From Aquibacillus albus (GTDB lineage: Bacteria; Bacillota; Bacilli; Bacillales; Amphibacillaceae): DNA of 64,000 nt. Location of the stretch: the NCBI RefSeq assembly GCF_016908325.1, contig NZ_JAFBDR010000002.1, positions 124,001 through 188,000 on the forward strand. The letters run 5' to 3'. How positions within the stretch are numbered: the first letter of the stretch is position 1; each line of letters begins with the position of its first letter. The notes under the pieces were generated by a model. That model was not told where the DNA came from. It saw only the letters and a program-made list of their open reading frames with translations, and made no database searches. The translations under genes were made by a program, and so were the position numbers. Of this stretch, positions 25,402 to 34,494 are shown piece after piece.

Positions 25402-26241
25402 ATGGAATTACAAGAAGCATATAAAATATTGGGTGTTTCGGAAGAGGCCTCTGATGAAGCGATTGAAAACCAGTACATGAAGTGGGTGAAAAGATACAAT
25501 TCAAATTCGACTGACGAGTCCTTAGATATCGAATCAATTAACCAAGCTTACAACACAGTTAAATCCTATCGGTATAATCGTTCTCATTCCGAACAGCATC
25601 CACGTTCTCTCCGGGAAAAAATTAATCTCTTTTTCTATTATTATAAAGTCCATGTTATTGTTGTGATTATTGTTGTCCTTATTAGTAGTAGCATTATCAA
25701 TACGATTGTAAACAATTTGGAAGCACAAAAAACGATGGCAAATCTACCACCCAAAAATATAAGTGTTATGCTTTATGGTGATTTTTTCAACCCTAAGATG
25801 GATACAAGTCTTGTTTCTGATAACATTCTGTCTTTGGTTCCTTCATGGGAGCGAGTGGCAGTGAATGTGAGTTATTTTCCACTCGAGGCAACGAATAGCA
25901 CTGACGTTGCAATGCAACAGAAAAGTGCAATTACCCTTGTTTCCGATGACTCTGATTTATATATTACAGAAATAGAACATTTTGAAAAACTAGTAAATAG
26001 TGGAATCCTTCTTCCCATAGACGAAATGGAATCGTCTATTAAAGGGATACCAGAAGAAAACCTGTTATATAGAGAAACACCTGAAGATACGATCAGTCAT
26101 TTGTATGGTGTGAAGATTACTACTGAAAGTATTTTTGAAAACGTATTAGTAACAGAAAACCAAAATGTACTAGCTATAAGGAAAAATACAGACAATACAG
26201 ATAATGCGATGAAGCTGGTTGTGGAATTAACGAAAAATTAA
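25402..26241 (+). CDS. Membrane-anchored J-like domain protein
   Basis: A protein of 279 residues. The N-terminus (1-65) resembles a J domain (LQEAYKILGVSEEASDEAIENQYMKWVKRY, SINQAYNTVKSYRYN). The HPD tripeptide that stimulates DnaK is missing (YNS in its place), so it is unlikely to act as a normal co-chaperone. A single membrane helix follows (VHVIVVIIVVLISSSIINTI, about 88-108), then an exported C-terminal domain of about 165 residues of unknown function. The ATG follows AGGGTTAGCACAGG. It is cotranscribed with a YesL-type gene 110 bases downstream. I know of no assigned role for this pair. Confidence 0.75.
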   Translation: MELQEAYKILGVSEEASDEAIENQYMKWVKRYNSNSTDESLDIESINQAYNTVKSYRYNRSHSEQHPRSLREKINLFFYYYKVHVIVVIIVVLISSSIINTIVNNLEAQKTMANLPPKNISVMLYGDFFNPKMDTSLVSDNILSLVPSWERVAVNVSYFPLEATNSTDVAMQQKSAITLVSDDSDLYITEIEHFEKLVNSGILLPIDEMESSIKGIPEENLLYRETPEDTISHLYGVKITTESIFENVLVTENQNVLAIRKNTDNTDNAMKLVVELTKN

Positions 26242-26350
26242 TGATGTAAATGTGTACGCTTTGCAAATTACAGGATTTTATTTTAGGAGAGATGTTCGGA
26301 TCAAAGATAATGCTTGCATTTTATAATATGTAAATATAAGGAGGACTTTT

Positions 26351-26998
26351 ATGAACACCGGGCCTATGTGGGGATTTTATCGAGTATGCGTTTGGATTAT
26401 GAATTTTGTCTATCTCAATATATTATGGATGGCCTTTACCTTGTTAGGATTAGTTTTCTTTGGCTTTGCACCTGCTACCGTCAGCCTTTTTGCAGTTGTT
26501 AGAAAGTGGATTCAAGGATACACAGATGTACCTATCTTTAAAAGTTTTTGGCGAAATTATAAAAAGGAGTTTTTTAAAAGCAACGTAATTGGTCTCATAC
26601 TAAGTGTCTTCGGTTATATTTTATATGTCGACTTTCAACTAGTTCTTCATTCTGCCAATTCTACTATACAACAAATTACATATCTGCCTCTGTTGCTTTT
26701 AATTTTAACGTACACTTTAACCCTGTTGTATGTATTTCCTGTTTACGTGCATTATGAAGTAAATATCCTCCAAGTCTTGAAAAATGCATTCATTATCATG
26801 ATTATGCGACCATTAAATACAATCATGTTAATTGCAGGTACTGCTGTCGTATATTACGTGCTACGTTTTGTACCAGGATTAATCCCATTTTTGTCGATGA
26901 GTCTGTGGGCATATGTCATGATGTGGTGCAGCAACCTTGTATTTAAGAGAATAGAGGAAAAGCAAGAGCAGGTTAAGTCTGAAAGTGCTGCTATATAG
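26351..26998 (+). CDS. YesL-like (DUF624) membrane protein
   Basis: A protein of 215 residues with five or six membrane segments and the DUF624 pattern: a conserved N-terminus (VCVWIMNFVYLNILWMAFTLLGLVFFGFAPATVSL), the soluble loop FKSFWRNYKKEFFKSN, and the C-terminal RPLNTIMLIAG, VPGLIPFLSMSLWAYVMMWCSN. yesL genes usually sit next to sugar ABC transporters and YesMN systems; their function is unknown. GGAGG is 8 bases before the ATG. A decayed relative lies at 11626-11830. Confidence 0.87.
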   Translation: MNTGPMWGFYRVCVWIMNFVYLNILWMAFTLLGLVFFGFAPATVSLFAVVRKWIQGYTDVPIFKSFWRNYKKEFFKSNVIGLILSVFGYILYVDFQLVLHSANSTIQQITYLPLLLLILTYTLTLLYVFPVYVHYEVNILQVLKNAFIIMIMRPLNTIMLIAGTAVVYYVLRFVPGLIPFLSMSLWAYVMMWCSNLVFKRIEEKQEQVKSESAAI

Positions 26999-27025
26999 TT
27001 ATTGATAGATTACCGATTAAGGAAG

Positions 27026-27057
27026 AAAGGTAGACCTATTATTTCTGGTCTACCTTT
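27026..27057. terminator. Bidirectional terminator between yesL-like and FAH genes
   Basis: AAAGGTAGACC and GGTCTACCTTT form an 11-bp stem with a 10-base loop between two converging genes. T-rich flanks are present on both strands. Confidence 0.8.
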
Positions 27058-27077
27058 TCTTTACTATTATTTATTTA

Positions 27078-27857
27078 CTATGAAGAGGCCACTCGGTCCT
27101 TAGCATTAACAAACGTATTTTGTAAAGTTCCAATTCCCTTAATCTTACACTCTATCGTACTACCAGCTTTTACAAATTCAGCCCCAACCGGACTTCCTGT
27201 TAATATGACATCGCCAGGCTTTAATGTCATAACACTAGATAAATAGGAAATCATTTTAGCAATTGGTACAATCATTAACTCTGTGCCACTGTTTTGCTTT
27301 TCCATACCATCAAGCCTAGCTTCCACACGAACTGTATTAGGATCAAGCTCCGTTTCGATAACTGGACCAAGTGGGGTAAAGGTGTCAAATGCTTTACCTA
27401 TTGTCCAATGTCCAGCTTCATGAAAATATTGTGGAGCCGTTACATCATTTCCTACTGTATAACCAAATACGTAATCCAGTACTTCTGATTCCTTAATATT
27501 CCGAGCTTCTTTACCAATAATTACTGCTAATTCGGATTCAAACTTCACCTCTTCATTTTCACCTGGAATCACAATTTCTTCCTCTGGACCAATTACTGAT
27601 GATGTTGGTTTAAAGAAAAAGACTGGAATTTCTGGTAAGGTACTAGGAAGCTCATCGACTTTTGAGACAAAATTAGCTCCAATCCCAATGATTTGATTGG
27701 GCTCAATAGGGGCAAGTAGCTTAACCTCGTCTGCCCCAAACACTTCACCTGTATATTCCCAATTACTAAAAATATCACCTTGAATTTCTTTTATAACACC
27801 CTGTTTTAGTACCCCTTGATATTCTTTATCTTCCTTAGAAAACCTTACAAACTTCAT
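27078..27857 (-). CDS. Fumarylacetoacetase-family hydrolase
   Basis: A protein of 259 residues with the FAH fold and metal ligands in NEEVKFESELAVIIGKEARNI (two Glu) and GYTVGNDVTAPQ (Asp), then GKAFDTFTPLGPVI and TGSPVGAEFVKAGSTI. The family cleaves C-C bonds of beta-diketo acids, or acts on ureidoglycolate or 2-keto-3-deoxy acids. Its place next to malate synthase G and glycolate oxidase makes hydrolysis of 5-hydroxy-2,4-dioxopentanoate to pyruvate and glycolate an attractive role; this is inference. It is the last gene of the right locus, 60 bases after malate synthase. Alternative: another acylpyruvase. Confidence 0.88.
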   Translation of the reverse strand: MKFVRFSKEDKEYQGVLKQGVIKEIQGDIFSNWEYTGEVFGADEVKLLAPIEPNQIIGIGANFVSKVDELPSTLPEIPVFFFKPTSSVIGPEEEIVIPGENEEVKFESELAVIIGKEARNIKESEVLDYVFGYTVGNDVTAPQYFHEAGHWTIGKAFDTFTPLGPVIETELDPNTVRVEARLDGMEKQNSGTELMIVPIAKMISYLSSVMTLKPGDVILTGSPVGAEFVKAGSTIECKIKGIGTLQNTFVNAKDRVASS

Positions 27858-27917
27858 GATTGATACTCCCTTCTATTGTTCATCAAATAAACCTTCCTAG
27901 AACCTATGAATGAGTGA

Positions 27918-30095
27918 TTACTGGTTTACCCTACTCTTCGCCTTTACTTCTAGCCGACGGCGATGCAAAATAGGTTCGGTATAACCACTCGGTTGATCAT
28001 AGCCTTGTAAAACTAAATCACAAGCAGCTTGGAAGGCTACAGAATTGTCATAATCCGGTGACATTGGAACGTATGCAGGGTCGTCTGCATTTTGTTCGTC
28101 AACCACTTTAGCCATCTCTTTTAATGTGGTTATCACTTGTTCTTTTGAACATATTCCATGATGTAACCAATTTGCCATGTGCTGGCTGGAAATACGGAGC
28201 GTTGCCCTGTCTTCCATTAATGCCACATCGTTAATATCCGGAACTTTTGAACAACCAATTCCTAGTTCCACCCATCTGACAACGTAACCTAAAATGCCTT
28301 GTGCATTATTATTAAGCTCTTCTTGAATCTCTTCAGCACTCCAGCTTGGATTTTCAGCAACAGGAATCTGCAGGATGTCATCTCTATAATCCACTTGTTG
28401 TGATTTAATATCTCGCTGAATATCTTTTACATTAATTTGATGATAATGAAGTGCATGTAAGGTTGCAGCTGTTGGAGAAGGTACCCAGGCCGTATTACCT
28501 CCAGCACGCAGCTGGCCGCCTTTTTGCTCGAGCATTGCTGCCATTAAATCTGGCATTGCCCACATCCCTTTACCGATTTGTGCTTTCCCTTGTAATCCAG
28601 CTTTTAGCCCTACTGTTACATTTGATTTCTCATAGCCATTTAGCCAAGCAGATGATTTCATATCCCCTTTACGAATCATTGGCCCTGCTTCGATGGATGT
28701 ATGCATTTCATCGCCTGTTCTATCTAAGAAGCCGGTATTGATAAAGACGATTCTTTCTTTTACTGCGTGAATACAATTTTTTAAGTTTAAGGATGTCCGG
28801 CGTTCTTCATCCATGACACCAATTTTAATTGTGTTTCTCTCAAGACCGATAACATCTTCTACACGATTGAATAGTTCGTTAGCAAATGCAACTTCTTCTG
28901 ATCCATGCATTTTTGGTTTGACAATATAAATCGAACCTTGTTTAGAATTTTGATAGTTACCATTTCCTAATAATGTGTGCTTCCCTATTAAACTTGTAAT
29001 CATACAATCCATAATTCCTTCAGGTATCTCGTTACCAGCTTCATCTAAAATTGCATTTGTAGTCATTAGATGTCCGACATTACGCACAAACATCATGGAT
29101 CTACCGGAAATAGAAAATGATTCACCACTAGGAGAAAGATATTCACGGTCAGGATTCAACGTACGATGAATCGATTTATCCCCTTTTGTAAAAGTTGCAG
29201 ATAAATCACCTTTCATTAAACCTAACCAATTCTTGTAAACAAGCACCTTATCTTCTGCATCAACTGCTGTTACAGAATCCTCACAGTCCATAATGGTTGT
29301 AATAGCCGATTCAACTAAAATATCTTTTACATGTGCCGGATCAGATTTACCAATTGGGTGTTCAGCGTCAAACTGAATTTCAAGATGCAGATCATTGTTC
29401 CTCAAAAGAATAGCTGTTGGATTAGATACGTCGCCACAGAAGCCTGCAAACTTTTCGTTATCTTTTAACCCAGTACTTTGCCCATTATTTAGAGCTACAG
29501 ATAGCTCTCCATTAACAAGGCTATAGCTAACTGCATCCTGGTGAGATCCACTACCAAGCGGAACTACTTCATCAAGCAAACCTTTTGCATAGGCAATTAC
29601 TTTCTCTCCTCTTACAGGATTGTAAGCATTTCCTATTGTTGCTCCATCTTCCTCGCTTATAGCATCCGTACCATATAATGCATCATAAAGACTTCCCCAG
29701 CGAGCATTTGCAGCATTAATGGCATAACGGCCATTGTTTACTGGAACAACTAACTGCGGGCCAGCTTGGATGGCAATCTCATCATCCACATTATTGGAAG
29801 TGACTTGAAAATCATCTACCTCCGGCTCAAGATAACCAATTTGTTGTAGAAACTCCTTATAACTTTCGAAACTAGCATCTTTGTTTTCTCTATGCCACGC
29901 ATTTATTTTTTTCTGGATTTCCTCACGTTTATTAAGCAGCTGCTTATTTTCGGGTGCTAAGTCTTTGACAATTTTCCCGAAACCTAACCAAAAATTCTCA
30001 CTAGAAACTCCACTATCTGGAATAACTTGTAGATTCACAAAATCGTACAATTCTTTTGCAATTTGTAAATTACCAACCTTTACGTAATTGGGCAT
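27918..30095 (-). CDS. glcB: Malate synthase G
   Basis: A protein of 725 residues, normal for monomeric isoform G. Condenses glyoxylate and acetyl-CoA to malate. The TIM barrel contains [52 protein letters not shown] and [20 protein letters not shown], and the C-terminal domain [21 protein letters not shown] carries the active-site region. The start is the ATG of MPNYVKVG after AAAGGAGG; an in-frame ATG ten codons upstream lacks a site. Form G normally accompanies glycolate use rather than the acetate glyoxylate shunt, which fits the GlcDEF genes immediately upstream. Confidence 0.96.
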   Translation of the reverse strand: MPNYVKVGNLQIAKELYDFVNLQVIPDSGVSSENFWLGFGKIVKDLAPENKQLLNKREEIQKKINAWHRENKDASFESYKEFLQQIGYLEPEVDDFQVTSNNVDDEIAIQAGPQLVVPVNNGRYAINAANARWGSLYDALYGTDAISEEDGATIGNAYNPVRGEKVIAYAKGLLDEVVPLGSGSHQDAVSYSLVNGELSVALNNGQSTGLKDNEKFAGFCGDVSNPTAILLRNNDLHLEIQFDAEHPIGKSDPAHVKDILVESAITTIMDCEDSVTAVDAEDKVLVYKNWLGLMKGDLSATFTKGDKSIHRTLNPDREYLSPSGESFSISGRSMMFVRNVGHLMTTNAILDEAGNEIPEGIMDCMITSLIGKHTLLGNGNYQNSKQGSIYIVKPKMHGSEEVAFANELFNRVEDVIGLERNTIKIGVMDEERRTSLNLKNCIHAVKERIVFINTGFLDRTGDEMHTSIEAGPMIRKGDMKSSAWLNGYEKSNVTVGLKAGLQGKAQIGKGMWAMPDLMAAMLEQKGGQLRAGGNTAWVPSPTAATLHALHYHQINVKDIQRDIKSQQVDYRDDILQIPVAENPSWSAEEIQEELNNNAQGILGYVVRWVELGIGCSKVPDINDVALMEDRATLRISSQHMANWLHHGICSKEQVITTLKEMAKVVDEQNADDPAYVPMSPDYDNSVAFQAACDLVLQGYDQPSGYTEPILHRRRLEVKAKSRVNQ

Positions 30096-30204
30096 GTTAA
30101 TTCCTCCTTTAGAAAATGACAAAAAGCGAATATATTTTAAAATTGGATTATTTCATTATAGACGAATAAACTTTTATAAAATTACGAAATCTATTTATAT
30201 AACT

Positions 30205-31656
30205 CTATGAGGAGAGAGGTTCATTCACATCACTCTTCATCTCTATACATCTACCAGGTGTGGGAAATAACTTCCCTGCATTTAATAGATTGTTAGGATT
30301 AAATACTTCACGAACATTTGTCTGTGCCATTATCTCTTCATCGCTAAAGATAAATCTCATCTCTTCCTTTTTTTCTATCCCAACACCATGTTCACCAGTT
30401 ATTGATCCACCGACATCTGCACAGACTTTTAAACACGCACTTCCAGCCTTTAATGCCTTGTCTGTATCACCTGGCTTTTTTGCATCGAATAATACAAGGG
30501 GATGAAGATTACCATCGCCAGCATGAAAGATGTTGGCTATTCTAAGTCCAAATTCTTCGCTAATTTGATTAATTCTTCCCAACACTTCCGGTAGCTTACT
30601 TCGTGGGATTACTCCATCTTGCACTAAGTAATCTGGAGAAATAGCGCCCATTGCTCCAAATCCAGTTTTTCGATTGGCCCACCATCTTCCTCTTTCCTGT
30701 TCATCTTGAGCAACTTTTACTTCACGTACATTTCTACGTTTGCAAACCTCTAGAATCTGGTTGATTTGCTCATCGATACCCGCGGATACACCATCTACTT
30801 CAATAAGTAAAAGAGCCTCGATATCTTTTGGATGACCAACAGGGAATGCTGCAGCCTCTACAGCTTCAATCGCAATTTTGTCCATCATCTCAAGTGCTGC
30901 TGGAACAATTCCTGCCGAAATAATATCGGAAACGGCATGACTGCCATCTGAAACTTTATCAAAATAGGCTAAAACCGTTTGCTTCTCTTCAGGGTTCTTT
31001 AAAATTCGCACCGTTATTTTGGTGACAATACCAAGCGTCCCTTCTGACCCTGTCAATATTCCTAGCAAATCATATCCTGGAGCATCAGGGATACCATCAC
31101 TGCTAATTTCAATAATTTCTCCATTTGGCAGGACTACTTCTAAACCTAGAATGTGATTAGTCGTCACACCATATTTAAGACAGTGCGCTCCACCTGCATT
31201 TTCAGCCACATTCCCTCCAATGGTACAGCAATATTGACTAGAAGGGTCTGGTGCATAATAGTATCCCCGATCAGATATCGAGTTAGTCAGTTTCAAGTTA
31301 ACAAACCCAGGCTCTACTACCGCACGCCGATTCTCTGTATCCACACTTATCAATCGCTTCATCCGTACAAGACTTATGATTACTTCCCCATTTAATGGGA
31401 TGGCACCACCGCTTAGCCCTGTTCCCGCACCTCGGGCTAAAAATGGAAGATTGTTCGCATCACAATATTTAACGATTGCTGCTACTTCCTCCGTATCCTT
31501 AGGGAAAACCACTGCCTTTGGTAAATGCTTGTGAATGGTAAAGCCATCGCAGTCATAGGCAAGTAAATCTTCCTTTAAATATAATATGGAATTTGGTCCT
31601 TTTACAATTTCAGCAAGCTTCTTAATATGTTTATCTTTCGTCTTTAATTTAGGCAT
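30205..31656 (-). CDS. glcD: Glycolate oxidase subunit GlcD (FAD)
   Basis: A protein of 484 residues. The PCMH-type FAD domain (about 35-210) has ARGAGTGLSGGAIPLNG and SSQYCCTIGGNVAENAGGAH. The C-terminal FAD-oxidase cap contains NIFHAGDGNLHPLVLFD and GSITGEHGVGIEKKEEM with the usual active-site His. It oxidises glycolate, and often D-lactate or other 2-hydroxy acids, feeding electrons through GlcF. The start is taken as the ATG of MPKLKTK, one base after the TGA of glcF and 9 bases from GAGGTGA; an upstream in-frame ATG would overlap glcF by 35 bases. Confidence 0.93.
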   Translation of the reverse strand: MPKLKTKDKHIKKLAEIVKGPNSILYLKEDLLAYDCDGFTIHKHLPKAVVFPKDTEEVAAIVKYCDANNLPFLARGAGTGLSGGAIPLNGEVIISLVRMKRLISVDTENRRAVVEPGFVNLKLTNSISDRGYYYAPDPSSQYCCTIGGNVAENAGGAHCLKYGVTTNHILGLEVVLPNGEIIEISSDGIPDAPGYDLLGILTGSEGTLGIVTKITVRILKNPEEKQTVLAYFDKVSDGSHAVSDIISAGIVPAALEMMDKIAIEAVEAAAFPVGHPKDIEALLLIEVDGVSAGIDEQINQILEVCKRRNVREVKVAQDEQERGRWWANRKTGFGAMGAISPDYLVQDGVIPRSKLPEVLGRINQISEEFGLRIANIFHAGDGNLHPLVLFDAKKPGDTDKALKAGSACLKVCADVGGSITGEHGVGIEKKEEMRFIFSDEEIMAQTNVREVFNPNNLLNAGKLFPTPGRCIEMKSDVNEPLSS

Positions 31657-31657
31657 G

Positions 31658-33025
31658 TCAGTCGTCACCTCTTCCTTGCTCAGATTGAGCATCCTTCTGA
31701 TAAGCCCAATCTAGTAATTGAATCGTATGGACTACCTTTTGATTTCTTCCATACTTTCGGGCACCAATAGCCATTTGTAGCATACAGCCAGGATTTCCCA
31801 TTGAAATCATTTCAACGTCATCTGGTACATTTTGCATTTTACTTTCCAAAACAGCACCAGCCATTTCAGGGTTTGTAATATTATAAATCCCTGCACTTCC
31901 ACAACAACGGTCGGCGTTTGGCATGTGGACCATCTCCACTCCAGGTATATCAAGCAAGATATTTCGAGGTTCCTCCCTGATCCCTTGACCATGTGCTAAA
32001 TGACAAGCATCATGATATGTTAACCGTGTATTGATTTCCGATCTTGGCTTTTCATAACCTGTGTCATGAAGATATTTTGATACATCCTCTACTTTAGCCG
32101 AAAACTCCTCTGCCTTCTCTTTCCATTCAGGATCTTCACGGAAAAGCTCTGGATAATCCTTTATCATACAACCACAGCCAGCTGCGTTCACAATCACTTT
32201 ATCAGCATCTTTAAATGCCTCGATGTTTTGCTTAGCTAATTTTCTTCCAGTTTTCCGGTCGCCAGCATGGACATGTAAGGCACCACAACATGTTTGTTGT
32301 TCTGGAATGGTTACATTATTTCCATTGTGGGTTAACACGTTGATGGTAGACTCATTTATATCACTAAACATAACGTCCATAATACAACCGGTTAAAAAGG
32401 CAACTGTACCCTTCTCTTCTTTTTTTGCTTTTATCACTTTTTCGTCTTTAAACTTCTGCCGAACAGGTACTTTAACCTCAGGCATAATTGATTCCATTTC
32501 TACTAAGTGATTTGGCATCACGTTAATCAATCCTGTATGACGAACAAGCTTCTGCATGCCGCTTTTTTGATAAAACTTCAAAACTCCACCAAAGGTATGA
32601 AGGCGATTATGATGTGGAAATAAATCCTCAAGGAAAAATTTACTAAGTCTTCCTTTCCAGCCCTTTAATGGCATAGCCTGACGAATTTGACCTCTTGCTT
32701 CTTCAATCAATCCACCAACATCTACGTCAGCTGGACAAGCAGTTGTACATGCTCGACAATCTAGGCATTGGTTCACTGGATCCATGAACTGCTCGTTTAC
32801 CTCCAGTTTTCCTTCAGCAACTGACTTAATCAAATGAACACGGCCACGAGGTGAATGTTGCTCCTGACCTGTTTGCTCATAGGTAGGGCACGACTCTAAA
32901 CACATCCCACAATGAACACAGTCAGCCCATTTGTTCTCATCAGGTGCATCATCCCAAAGGTAGTTACTCAAGCTTTGATTGGTACATGGGGCTTCTTTCA
33001 TAACATCACTTTGTCTCACGCTCAT
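31658..33025 (-). CDS. glcF: Glycolate oxidase iron-sulfur subunit GlcF
   Basis: A protein of 455 residues with two 4Fe-4S ferredoxin motifs near the N-terminus (CVHCGMCLESCP and CLDCRACTTACP). Two CCG domains follow (TCCGALHVHAGD and DRCCGSAGIYNI, each preceded by a GCIMD or DACH block). It passes electrons from the flavin subunits to the membrane quinone pool. The gene is directly abutted by glcE (stop TAA next to ATG) and by glcD. The three-subunit arrangement is the same as in E. coli GlcDEF, in the order E-F-D along transcription. Confidence 0.95.
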   Translation of the reverse strand: MSVRQSDVMKEAPCTNQSLSNYLWDDAPDENKWADCVHCGMCLESCPTYEQTGQEQHSPRGRVHLIKSVAEGKLEVNEQFMDPVNQCLDCRACTTACPADVDVGGLIEEARGQIRQAMPLKGWKGRLSKFFLEDLFPHHNRLHTFGGVLKFYQKSGMQKLVRHTGLINVMPNHLVEMESIMPEVKVPVRQKFKDEKVIKAKKEEKGTVAFLTGCIMDVMFSDINESTINVLTHNGNNVTIPEQQTCCGALHVHAGDRKTGRKLAKQNIEAFKDADKVIVNAAGCGCMIKDYPELFREDPEWKEKAEEFSAKVEDVSKYLHDTGYEKPRSEINTRLTYHDACHLAHGQGIREEPRNILLDIPGVEMVHMPNADRCCGSAGIYNITNPEMAGAVLESKMQNVPDDVEMISMGNPGCMLQMAIGARKYGRNQKVVHTIQLLDWAYQKDAQSEQGRGDD

Positions 33026-34348
33026 TTATATCCCTCCCACAAACCGCTTTTCATTGAGCACACGGTTAGGGTCAATTTTCTTTTTTATACCTTCGAATAG
33101 GAAGAAATACGTTGGTTTATCTCCCCAAACATCTATTTTATGACGTAGGGCTAAAGACAAATGCTTAGCTATCAAATACCCATGATAGCTTTCAACAACT
33201 TCACGTAATCTTGAAATTGCCAGAGCAACATCCTCTTGGGCACCTAATAGATTTACTTGGCAGATTCCATGTCCAAGTCCACCGTGAGCAGACACTTTTA
33301 AGTTAAAGCTATCTTGTAATAAATCACTTTCACGAATCACTTGAACCACATCAAGATTTTTTACACCAATTTTTACACAAGCTTCAGTCTGGTTACTACT
33401 ACTTACTCGTTTTCCATTCGGGATCATACAAGATAGTCGATCCCAAAAAGCCCGGAGCTCTTCATCTTGGAGAATATTAAGTTCACTATTTTGTGGTTTT
33501 AAATCTTTAAGTTTATTGATTTGGTAATCCACGGAACTTTTTACATCTTCAAAACCAACAACCAAAGTATATTGTTCTGTTCCTGTTAAATTCTTAGATA
33601 GTTTCGGATTCAGTAGTTCAAGGGAGATAGGTTCTATCATCGAATCTAATAAATCTACAACAAACGAATGTATCTCCTTTAGATTTGCATCCGGAAACGA
33701 GAGTAAACTTAAACTTTCTGCTTTAGGAGAAGGACGTAGCTTTAATGTAATTTCAGTAATAATTCCAATCGTGCCCATTGAACCGATAAACAATTTGTTC
33801 GTATCATATCCGGCAACATTTTTTACAACTTTTCCACCTGTACGAATAATTGACCCATCTGGATAAACAACTCTCAAGCCAATAACCGCGTCACGAGCAG
33901 ACCCATATCCAAGCCGTTTTGGTCCACTATCATTGGAAGCTATCACTCCACCAATAGTTGCATCCTCAGGCCAGGACGGATCCAGTGAAACCTGTTGATT
34001 GTATTTTGCTAAAAAACCTTGCAATTCTCTAAAGACAGTTCCAGATTTTACGGTGACTGTCATATCACCGACAGTATGTTCCACGATGCCCTTATATCTA
34101 GATAAAGAAACTAAAATATCAGCCGTTTCTGTCAAGCCGCCAAAGCCTCTTTTTGTTCCGTTCCCCTCGACAGAGACTGTTTTACCGTTTTCATTAGCGT
34201 ATTTTAAAATCGCTGATATTTGTTGTTCGGAACTAGGATAAACCCTAACAAGGCCACTGTTTCCAAGGTAGTTATCTGTTTTTCCGTACTTCATTTCTAC
34301 ATCAGGAAATTGTTCCTGTAATTGTAAAAAAGCTTCCTCGACTAGCAT
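33026..34348 (-). CDS. glcE: Glycolate oxidase subunit GlcE (FAD-binding)
   Basis: A protein of 440 residues with an N-terminal FAD-binding PCMH domain (VSVEGNGTKRGFGGLTETADI, PSWPEDATIGGVIASNDSGPKRLGYGSARDAVIGLRVV, GKVVKNVAGYDTNKLFIGSMG) and a shorter C-terminal half than GlcD. It is the third subunit of the glycolate dehydrogenase. First in the glcEFD order, with its stop codon touching the start of glcF. The ATG follows AGGAGGTG. A hairpin at 34400-34434 separates it from the upstream GHL6 gene, so glcEFD may have its own promoter in the 150-base gap. Confidence 0.92.
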   Translation of the reverse strand: MLVEEAFLQLQEQFPDVEMKYGKTDNYLGNSGLVRVYPSSEQQISAILKYANENGKTVSVEGNGTKRGFGGLTETADILVSLSRYKGIVEHTVGDMTVTVKSGTVFRELQGFLAKYNQQVSLDPSWPEDATIGGVIASNDSGPKRLGYGSARDAVIGLRVVYPDGSIIRTGGKVVKNVAGYDTNKLFIGSMGTIGIITEITLKLRPSPKAESLSLLSFPDANLKEIHSFVVDLLDSMIEPISLELLNPKLSKNLTGTEQYTLVVGFEDVKSSVDYQINKLKDLKPQNSELNILQDEELRAFWDRLSCMIPNGKRVSSSNQTEACVKIGVKNLDVVQVIRESDLLQDSFNLKVSAHGGLGHGICQVNLLGAQEDVALAISRLREVVESYHGYLIAKHLSLALRHKIDVWGDKPTYFFLFEGIKKKIDPNRVLNEKRFVGGI

Positions 34349-34399
34349 GCATACACCTCCTGTTTTTACTCATCCGGTATTTAATCATTACTTATAGTA

Positions 34400-34434
34400 A
34401 AACAGGCCGTATCATTGCATGAATACAGCCTGTT
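34400..34434 (-). terminator. Terminator after the first GHL6 gene
   Basis: On the minus strand AACAGGCTGTAT and ATACGGCCTGTT pair over 12 bp (one G-U) around a 10-base loop, followed by TTACTATAAG. Confidence 0.65.
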
Positions 34435-34494
34435 ACTAATTCCCAATAACTCAAGTTGATAGCAACCTTTAATATATAACGCTATCATTCAAGA

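Noticed and set aside
31657-31692. Longer GlcD start
   Set aside because: It would overlap glcF by 35 bases; the ATG one base after the glcF stop has the better ribosome site.
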